A stretch of 44,810 nt of DNA from JAEULH01 sp034382075 (GTDB lineage Bacteria; Pseudomonadota; Alphaproteobacteria; Rhodospirillales; Defluviicoccaceae): positions 1-44,810 of the forward strand of contig JAXMOZ010000019.1 of assembly GCA_034382075.1 (NCBI GenBank). The letters run 5' to 3'. The notes beneath the pieces are model-generated. The model was not told where the DNA came from. It was given only the letters and a program-made list of their open reading frames with translations, and made no database searches. Both the position numbers and the translations under genes were made by a program. Numbering within the stretch: the stretch's first letter is position 1; each line of letters begins with the position of its first letter. This document shows, one piece after another, positions 36,110 to 42,226 of this stretch.

Positions 36110-36925
36110 TCAGCCGTCGTCTCCAGCCTCGCGGGCGAGTTCGTAAAGCGCGATGGCGGCGGCGGCGGACAGGTTGAGGCTCTCGCTGTCCGTGGCGATG
36201 GGGATGCGGGCGAGCGTGTCGCAGCTCTCGCGGACCAGCCGGCGCAGCCCGCGGCCCTCGGAGCCCAGCACCAGGGCGACGCGGTCCGCCCGCGGCAGCG
36301 CCGCCAGCGTCAGCTCGGCCTCGGCGTCGAGGCCGATGCAGCAAAAGCCGGCCTCCTGCAGCGCCCGCAACGCCCGCGCCAGGTTGACCACCGCAACCAG
36401 CGGCACCCGCTCCAGGCCGCCGGCCGCGGCCTTAACCAAAGCGCCGGTCGCGGACGGTGCGTGCCGGTCCTGGGTGAGGACCGCGGCGGCCGAGAAGGCG
36501 GCCGCGGAGCGGATGACGGCGCCGACGTTGCGCGGGTCGGTTGCCTGGTCGAGGACGACGAGACGGACGCGCCGGCCGTCGTCCTTCAGCCGGTCGAGCA
36601 GATCTTGCAGCGACAGCTCGGGGAGCGGCGCGGCCAGCGCGGCCATGCCCTGATGCACGGCGCCGGGGGGCAGCAGCGCCTCCAGCGCCCGGCGCTCGCA
36701 GGCCTCCACCGCCGGCCGGGCGAGCGGGGCGGTGGCCGCCGCCGCCTGCAGCCGCTCGCGCGCGCCTTCGGCCGCGGCCAGCCTGCGGATCCGGCGCGCC
36801 GGGTTGGCCACGGCGGCAAGCACCGCGTGGGTCCCGTAGAGCCAGATGCCGGAGCCGCCCGGCTGATGGCGGCCGGGCCTCGAGCCCGGGCGCGAGGGGC
36901 GGTCGGAACGGGGTGGCTTCGGCAT
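36110..36925 (-). CDS. rlmB: 23S rRNA 2'-O-methyltransferase RlmB (SpoU/TrmH family)
   Basis: 271 residues. Residues about 28-105 are the substrate-binding domain (IWLYGTHAVLAAVANPARRI). The SPOUT catalytic domain carries motif 1 VVLDQATDPRNVGAVIRSAA (about 125), motif 2 ALVLGSEGRGLRRLV and motif 3 IPIATDSESLNLSAAAAIAL, which form the trefoil-knot SAM site. RlmB methylates the 2'-O of G2251 (E. coli numbering) in 23S rRNA. The first 25 residues are Pro/Arg-rich and probably disordered. Divergent from the tRNA-Tyr/tRNA-Gly/tuf unit. Confidence 0.93.
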   Translation of the reverse strand: MPKPPRSDRPSRPGSRPGRHQPGGSGIWLYGTHAVLAAVANPARRIRRLAAAEGARERLQAAAATAPLARPAVEACERRALEALLPPGAVHQGMAALAAPLPELSLQDLLDRLKDDGRRVRLVVLDQATDPRNVGAVIRSAAAFSAAAVLTQDRHAPSATGALVKAAAGGLERVPLVAVVNLARALRALQEAGFCCIGLDAEAELTLAALPRADRVALVLGSEGRGLRRLVRESCDTLARIPIATDSESLNLSAAAAIALYELAREAGDDG

Positions 36926-36968
36926 GGTCCGGCGCGGCTCGCTTGGCGGTTGTCAAGGCTGTTGAAGA

Positions 36969-36997
36969 TTGACAAGCACCGGCAAACCCCCTATTTG
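36969..36997 (+). promoter_or_regulatory. Promoter of the tRNA-Tyr/tRNA-Gly/tuf operon
   Basis: TTGACA at 36969-36974, 17 nt, then TATTTG at 36992-36997. Transcription would start near 37004, about 37 nt before tRNA-Tyr. This is the clearest sigma70-type promoter in the window, as expected for a stable-RNA/tuf unit. Confidence 0.75.
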
Positions 36998-37040
36998 CAA
37001 GCGCTCGTTCCGCCGGCTTGACCGGGCTCGGCGGCGCGCC

Positions 37041-37126
37041 GGAGGGGTGCCCGAGTGGCTAAAGGGGACGGGCTGTAAACCCGTTGGCGCACGCCTACGT
37101 AGGTTCGAATCCTACCCCCTCCACCA
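37041..37126 (+). tRNA. tRNA-Tyr (GTA)
   Basis: 86-nt class II tRNA with long variable arm: acceptor GGAGGGG/CCCCTCC, anticodon GTA at 37075-37077, T arm TAGGTTCGAATCCTA, encoded CCA. Confidence 0.96.
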
Positions 37127-37179
37127 TCGGCTTGGGCAGGGCGAACCTCCGGAGCACGAACCCCACGGAGCCTGGTCGC

Positions 37180-37253
37180 GCGGGTGTAGCTCAGTGGTAG
37201 AGCAGGAGCCTTCCAAGCTTCAGACGAGGGTTCGATTCCCTTCACCCGCTCCA
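37180..37253 (+). tRNA. tRNA-Gly (TCC)
   Basis: Acceptor GCGGGTG/CACCCGC, D arm TAGCTCAGTGGTAGAGC, anticodon TCC at 37212-37214, T arm GAGGGTTCGATTCCCTT, encoded CCA. 53 bp after tRNA-Tyr, presumably cotranscribed with it and tuf. Confidence 0.96.
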
Positions 37254-37353
37254 GCAAGGCCCAGGCGGCGCGGCGGGTGCGCCGTTGCGGGTATGACGCA
37301 CGATTGTAAGCACGCATTGGTTTGACCTTTCGGACGCGGAAGACGGCAACGAG

Positions 37354-38544
37354 ATGGCGAAGGCGAAGTTTGAGCGGACCAAGCCGCACTGCAACGTTGG
37401 GACGATTGGCCATGTCGATCATGGCAAGACGACGTTGACGGCGGCGATCACCAAGGTTTTGGCGGAGGCCGGCGGGGCGACGTTCATTCCGTTCGATCAG
37501 ATCGACAAGGCGCCGGAGGAGAAGGCTCGGGGGATCACGATCTCGACGGCGCATGTCGAGTATCAGACCGAGAACCGGCACTATGCGCATGTCGATTGCC
37601 CGGGTCATGCCGACTACGTGAAGAACATGATCACCGGCGCGGCGCAGATGGACGGGGCCATTCTGGTGGTGTCCGCCGCCGACGGGCCGATGCCGCAGAC
37701 CCGCGAGCACATCCTCCTGGCGCGTCAGGTCGGCGTTCCGGCGATCGTGGTGTACCTGAACAAGGTCGACATGGTCGACGACCCGGAGCTGCTGGAGCTG
37801 GTCGAGCTCGAGCTTCGCGAGCTGCTCTCCAGCTACGACTTTCCCGGCGACGACATTCCGATCGTCAAGGGCTCGGCGCTGTATGCCTTGGAGGGCCGCG
37901 ACGGCGAGATGGGGCCGCAGTCGATCCTGGAGCTGATGAAGGCGGTGGACAGCTACATTCCGCAGCCCGAGCGGCCGAAGGACCAGCCGTTCCTGATGCC
38001 GATCGAGGATGTGTTTTCGATCTCCGGCCGCGGCACGGTGGTCACCGGCCGGGTCGAGCGCGGGGTGGTGAAGGTCGGCGAGGAGGTTGAGATCGTCGGG
38101 CTGAAGGCCACCACCAAGACGGTCTGCACCGGGGTGGAGATGTTCCGCAAGCTGCTCGACCAGGGCGAGGCCGGCGACAACATCGGGGTGCTGCTGCGCG
38201 GGACCAAGCGCGAGGATGTCGAGCGCGGCCAGGTTCTGGCCAAGCCCGGGACGATCACGCCGCACACCAAGTTCGCCGCCGAGGCCTACATCCTGACCAA
38301 GGAGGAGGGCGGCCGGCACACGCCGTTCTTCACCAACTATCGGCCGCAGTTCTACTTCCGCACCACCGACGTGACCGGGACGGTGGCGCTGCCGGAAGGC
38401 ACCGAGATGGTGATGCCCGGCGACAACGTGTCGATGGAGGTGACGCTGATCCAGCCCATCGCCATGGACGAGGGCCTGCGCTTCGCCATCCGCGAGGGCG
38501 GCCGAACCGTCGGCGCCGGCGTCGTCGCCAAGATCATCGAATAG
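37354..38544 (+). CDS. tuf: Elongation factor Tu
   Basis: 396 residues, full length. P-loop GHVDHGKTTLTAAITK (residues about 19-34), switch II DCPGHADYVKNM, and base-specificity motif NKVDMVD are intact, followed by complete domains II and III to GVVAKIIE. EF-Tu brings aminoacyl-tRNA to the ribosome as the GTP form. It follows tRNA-Tyr and tRNA-Gly and precedes tRNA-Trp, the ancestral tufB-like arrangement, and is presumably transcribed from the promoter at 36969. No strong Shine-Dalgarno is visible; the context is CGGCAACGAG before ATG. Confidence 0.98.
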   Translation: MAKAKFERTKPHCNVGTIGHVDHGKTTLTAAITKVLAEAGGATFIPFDQIDKAPEEKARGITISTAHVEYQTENRHYAHVDCPGHADYVKNMITGAAQMDGAILVVSAADGPMPQTREHILLARQVGVPAIVVYLNKVDMVDDPELLELVELELRELLSSYDFPGDDIPIVKGSALYALEGRDGEMGPQSILELMKAVDSYIPQPERPKDQPFLMPIEDVFSISGRGTVVTGRVERGVVKVGEEVEIVGLKATTKTVCTGVEMFRKLLDQGEAGDNIGVLLRGTKREDVERGQVLAKPGTITPHTKFAAEAYILTKEEGGRHTPFFTNYRPQFYFRTTDVTGTVALPEGTEMVMPGDNVSMEVTLIQPIAMDEGLRFAIREGGRTVGAGVVAKIIE

Positions 38545-38583
38545 CCGAAGCCACGTCGGAAAAGCACGGCGCCGACGGCATAA

Positions 38584-38659
38584 AGGGGTATAGCTCAGCT
38601 GGTAGAGCGGCGGTCTCCAAAACCGCAGGTCGCGGGTTCGAATCCTGCTGCCCCTGCCA
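38584..38659 (+). tRNA. tRNA-Trp (CCA)
   Basis: Acceptor AGGGGTA/TGCCCCT, D arm TAGCTCAGCTGGTAGAGC, anticodon CCA at 38617-38619, T arm CGGGTTCGAATCCTG, encoded CCA end. Lies between tuf and secE, a common alphaproteobacterial order. Confidence 0.96.
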
Positions 38660-38674
38660 GAATGCAATAAGGTC

Positions 38675-38872
38675 ATGGCACGCACCAACGTCGCCCAATT
38701 CTTCCGCGAGGTTCGCCAGGAGACCGCCAAGGTCACCTGGCCGACCCGGCGCGAAACCGCCATCTCCACGGGGATGGTGGTGCTGATGGTCGTGCTCGCG
38801 GCGATCTTCTTTTTCGTCGTCGACCAGATCATCGCCACCTCGATCCGCTTCCTCCTGGGCCTGGGGAGCTAG
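38675..38872 (+). CDS. secE: Preprotein translocase subunit SecE
   Basis: 65 residues, the short single-span form. The amphipathic segment QFFREVRQETAKVTWPTRRE is the conserved SecE signature, followed by one membrane helix (GMVVLMVVLAAIFFFVVDQI). SecE clamps SecY in the SecYEG channel. Its stop is 3 bp before nusG, as in most bacteria. Confidence 0.96.
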   Translation: MARTNVAQFFREVRQETAKVTWPTRRETAISTGMVVLMVVLAAIFFFVVDQIIATSIRFLLGLGS

Positions 38873-38875
38873 GCC

Positions 38876-39406
38876 ATGGACGCGAAGTGGTACGTGATCC
38901 ACGTCTACTCGGGATTCGAGCGCAAGGTGGCGCAGTCGATCGAGGAGCAGGTTAAGCTCGCCGGCATGGTCGACCGCATCGAGCAGGTGCTGGTGCCGAC
39001 CGAGGAGGTCGTCGAGGTTCGCCGCGGCGCCAAGGTCAACGCCGAGCGCAAGTTCTTCCCCGGCTACGTGCTGGTGAAGATGGCGATGAGCGACGAGACC
39101 TGGCACCTGGTCAAGAACACGCCGAAGGTCACCGGCTTTCTCGGCGGCCGCGGCCGGCCGACGCCGATCAGCGAGGCCGAGGCGATGCGGATCATGCACC
39201 AGGTGCAGGAGGGCATCGAGCGGCCGAAGCCGTCGGTGACCTTCGAGGTTGGCGAGCAGGTGCGGGTCAGCGACGGGCCGTTCACCTCGTTCAGCGGCTT
39301 GGTGGAGGAGGTCGACGAGGCGCGGGCGCGGCTGAAGGTGGCGGTGTCGATTTTCGGCCGCTCGACCCCGGTCGAGCTCGAGTATTCCCAAGTCGAGAAG
39401 ATGTAG
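38876..39406 (+). CDS. nusG: Transcription antitermination factor NusG
   Basis: 176 residues. NGN domain begins WYVIHVYSGFERKVAQSIEE with EVRRGAKVNAERKFFPGYVL; the KOW domain follows at FEVGEQVRVSDGPFTSFSGL. It binds RNA polymerase and couples it to Rho or to the ribosome. Between secE and rplK as usual. Confidence 0.97.
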   Translation: MDAKWYVIHVYSGFERKVAQSIEEQVKLAGMVDRIEQVLVPTEEVVEVRRGAKVNAERKFFPGYVLVKMAMSDETWHLVKNTPKVTGFLGGRGRPTPISEAEAMRIMHQVQEGIERPKPSVTFEVGEQVRVSDGPFTSFSGLVEEVDEARARLKVAVSIFGRSTPVELEYSQVEKM

Positions 39407-39469
39407 GCAAGCCTGCTGGCAGGACGAGAGCCGGCCGCGGGCAGGTGCGCCCGGCCTTAAGGAGAGACG

Positions 39470-39898
39470 ATGGCGAAGAAGATTGTCGGGTACATCAAGC
39501 TGCAGGTCCCGGCCGCGGCGGCCAATCCGTCGCCGCCGATCGGACCCGCGCTCGGTCAGGCCGGCCTGAACATCATGGAGTTCTGCAAGACCTTCAACGC
39601 GCAGACCCAGGGGCTCGAGCAGGGGATGCCGATCCCGGTGGTGATCACCGTCTACGGCGACCGCACCTTCTCGTTCGTGACCAAGACCCCGCCGGCGAGC
39701 TTCCTGTTGAAGAAGGCGGCGGGCGTGCCGAAGGGCTCCGCGGACAACGCCAGGCAGCGCATCGGCCAGGTGAGCCGGGAGCAGGTGCGCGAGATCGCCG
39801 AGATGAAGATGGCCGATCTCAATGCCAAGGACTTGGACGGGGCGATGAAGATGATCATGGGGTCTGCGCGTTCCATGGGCCTCGAGGTGGTGGACTAG
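39470..39898 (+). CDS. rplK: 50S ribosomal protein L11
   Basis: 142 residues, full length, preceded by AAGGAGAGACG. Conserved N-terminal KLQVPAAAANPSPPIGPALG and C-terminal RNA-binding region ending IMGSARSMGLEVVD. Part of the GTPase-associated centre. 4 bp before rplA. Confidence 0.97.
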   Translation: MAKKIVGYIKLQVPAAAANPSPPIGPALGQAGLNIMEFCKTFNAQTQGLEQGMPIPVVITVYGDRTFSFVTKTPPASFLLKKAAGVPKGSADNARQRIGQVSREQVREIAEMKMADLNAKDLDGAMKMIMGSARSMGLEVVD

Positions 39899-39902
39899 GA
39901 CG

Positions 39903-40598
39903 ATGGCGAAGAAGAGCAAGCGGCTGCGCTCGGCCTACGACGGGATCGAGCCCGATGCGTCCTACGATCTGGCGGATGCGATCGAGCTGATCCGCGAGCG
40001 GGCGTCGGCGAAATTCGACGAGACCATCGAGGTGGCGCTCGGCCTGGGCGTCGATCCGCGCCACGCCGACCAGATGGTGCGCGGCGTCGTGAGCATGCCC
40101 CACGGCACCGGCAAGACCCTGAGGGTGGCGGTGTTCGCCAAAGGCGACAAGGCGGCCGAGGCCACCGCGGCGGGCGCCGACGTGGTCGGCGCCGAAGACC
40201 TGATGCAGCAGATCCAGGGCGGCGAGATCAACTTCGACCGCTGCATCGCCACACCGGACATGATGGGCATCGTCGGCCGGCTGGGGAAGATCCTCGGTCC
40301 GCGCGGGCTGATGCCGAACCCGAAGCTCGGCACCGTCACCCAGGACGTGGCCGGGGCGGTGAGCGCGGCGAAGGCGGGCCAGGTGGAGTTCCGCGTCGAG
40401 AAGGCCGGGATCATCCACGGCGGCGTCGGCAAGGCCAGCTTCCCGGCGGAGAAGATCGACGCCAACGTCCGCGCCTTCGTGGACGCGGTGATCAAGGCCA
40501 AGCCCAGCGGCGTGAAGGGCACCTACCTGCAGCGCGCGGCGATCAGCTCGACCATGGGGCCGGGGATCAAGGTCAACATCGCCAGCATCGCCGGATAA
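39903..40598 (+). CDS. rplA: 50S ribosomal protein L1
   Basis: 231 residues, full length. Contains KFDETIEVALGLGVDPRHAD and the L1 signature GRLGKILGPRGLMPNPKLGT. In many bacteria L1 represses its own rplKA message. Confidence 0.97.
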   Translation: MAKKSKRLRSAYDGIEPDASYDLADAIELIRERASAKFDETIEVALGLGVDPRHADQMVRGVVSMPHGTGKTLRVAVFAKGDKAAEATAAGADVVGAEDLMQQIQGGEINFDRCIATPDMMGIVGRLGKILGPRGLMPNPKLGTVTQDVAGAVSAAKAGQVEFRVEKAGIIHGGVGKASFPAEKIDANVRAFVDAVIKAKPSGVKGTYLQRAAISSTMGPGIKVNIASIAG

Positions 40599-40953
40599 GG
40601 GATCTCGCGCCGGCACGCTGCCGGCTGAAGAGTTGTGGTGCCGCCCACCCGCAGGCGAGTGAACGGGCGGCGAGTGAAGGAGACGAGCCTCAGGGCTTTT
40701 GAGAGACGCTTCGTCCTGTCCGAGACAGCAGGCACCGCGGGCCGAGCGCCCGGGTTTAATGGCAAGCCCGCCTGCCGAGACGGTATCGAGCGTAAGGGTC
40801 CGTCGGAGCGATCCGAAGGTCCCCGGCTTGAGCCGGCGCCTGGACAGGCGCACGCAGCCCCGCCGCGCAGAGCCGCGTGGCGAGGCATGATGGATACGGC
40901 CATGGCCCGCCGGCTGCTCAGGCAGCCGGAACGGGCCGAGACGGGGATGATCG
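40599..40953 (+). promoter_or_regulatory. L10-type leader of the rplJL-rpoB operon
   Basis: 355 bp between rplA and rplJ with no gene. Several hairpins can be drawn, including CCGGCTTGAGCCGG at 40823-40836. Long leaders bound by the L10-(L12)4 complex are the usual autoregulatory element here. I infer one from position and structure, not from a covariance match. Confidence 0.55.
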
Positions 40954-41511
40954 ATGGATCGGGTAGCCAAGGAAGAACTGGTCGCCTCGCTGCACCAGAC
41001 GTTCAGCGAAACGACGGCGGTGGTGGTGACGCACTACTCCGGCTTGTCGGTGGGTGAGATGACCGAGCTGCGCTCGCAGATGCGCGGCGCCGGCGCCAAC
41101 GTCAAGGTCACCAAGAACCGGCTGACGAAGCGCGCGCTTGCCGGGACCCGGTACGAGGGCCTGGGCGAGATGTTCACCGGGCCGACGGCCATCGCCTACT
41201 CCGCCGATCCGGTGGCCGCGGCCAAGATCACCATCGCCTTCGCCAAGACCCATCCGAAGCTGATCGTCATCGGCGGCGGCCTCGGCGAGAAGGTGCTCGA
41301 CGCCGAGGGGATACGCTCGCTGGCCACGCTGCCGTCGCTGGACGAGCTGCGCGGCAAGCTCATCGGCCTGATCAACGCGCCGGCCACTCGCGTGGCTGGC
41401 GTGCTGCAGGCCCCGGCCGGGCAGCTCGCTCGGGTGTTCTCGGCCTATGCCGAGACCGGCGAGGTCGAAGGGCAGGGCGAAGCGGCCAGCGACGAGCAGC
41501 CGGCGGCGTGA
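40954..41511 (+). CDS. rplJ: 50S ribosomal protein L10
   Basis: 185 residues. N-terminal MDRVAKEELVASLHQTFSET and VTHYSGLSVGEMTELRSQMR with KVTKNRLTKRAL are typical L10. The C-terminal helix that carries L7/L12 dimers is followed by an acidic, Glu/Ala-rich tail (EGQGEAASDEQPAA). Start chosen at ATG 40954. Confidence 0.96.
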   Translation: MDRVAKEELVASLHQTFSETTAVVVTHYSGLSVGEMTELRSQMRGAGANVKVTKNRLTKRALAGTRYEGLGEMFTGPTAIAYSADPVAAAKITIAFAKTHPKLIVIGGGLGEKVLDAEGIRSLATLPSLDELRGKLIGLINAPATRVAGVLQAPAGQLARVFSAYAETGEVEGQGEAASDEQPAA

Positions 41512-41553
41512 CGACAACGGACCTGATTTAGCGCAAGGAGCGAAAGAAAAGAG

Positions 41554-41931
41554 ATGGCCAATCTGGAAACCCTGGTGGAGCAACTCTCCGGCCTGACCGT
41601 GCTGGAGGCTGCCGAGCTCAGCAAGATGCTCGAAGAAAAGTGGGGCGTATCGGCGGCAGCGCCGGCCGCCGCCGCCGCACCGGCCGCCGCCGCGGCGCCG
41701 GCCGAGGCGGCCGAGGAGAAGACCGAATTCGACGTTATCCTGGTCTCCTTCGGCGAAAAGAAGATCAATGTCATCAAGGAGGTGCGCGCCATAACCGGGC
41801 TCGGCCTGAAGGAAGCCAAGGACCTGGTCGAGGCGGCGCCGAAGCCGGTCAAGGAAGCGGTGAAGAAGGAAGACGCGGCGGAGATGAAAAAGAAGCTCGA
41901 AGAAGCCGGAGCGACCGTCGAGGTCAAATGA
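41554..41931 (+). CDS. rplL: 50S ribosomal protein L7/L12
   Basis: 125 residues with an AAGGAG site upstream. N-terminal dimerisation domain (LVEQLSGLTVLEAAELSKML), Ala-rich hinge (about 35-55), and C-terminal domain EKKINVIKEVRAITGLGLKE with LVEAAPKPVKEAV. Forms the ribosome stalk. Confidence 0.97.
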   Translation: MANLETLVEQLSGLTVLEAAELSKMLEEKWGVSAAAPAAAAAPAAAAAPAEAAEEKTEFDVILVSFGEKKINVIKEVRAITGLGLKEAKDLVEAAPKPVKEAVKKEDAAEMKKKLEEAGATVEVK

Positions 41932-42226
41932 GGAAAAGCGTCTGGCAGGGGTTGGTCCCTGCCTCGGCGCAGAACATATCTGGAGGAGACGAAGCGTCGG
42001 GGCCGCAGCGCGGCTTGCCGGCGCTTCTGTTTGCCCGCTAGGCATCCGCCCGCAGGGGTCTGACCGCGACCGGGAAAGCGGATGTTTTGGTCGATGCGCG
42101 CCGTCCGGGTGGCGCTCGCCGTGAGGCGCACCCGGCGGAAGACGCGATTTAAGGCTACTCCAGGCTTCGGGGAGCGGTTCCCCGGCGGCTGGAGGCCTCG
42201 GCCCAGCACACTCGTGAGGACCCTCT
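41932..42226 (+). promoter_or_regulatory. rplL-rpoB intergenic region with hairpins
   Basis: 295 bp without a gene. GGCAGGG at 41944-41950 pairs with CCCTGCC at 41957-41963, 13 bp past the rplL stop; a second long GC hairpin lies around 42106-42136. Neither has a T-run. They could be an attenuator or processing site adjusting rpoB relative to rplL output; this is inference. Confidence 0.4.

Noticed and set aside
36991..38838. 615-codon antisense frame across tuf and three tRNAs
   Set aside because: It runs through structural RNAs and tuf; tRNA genes cannot be antisense coding here with such composition.
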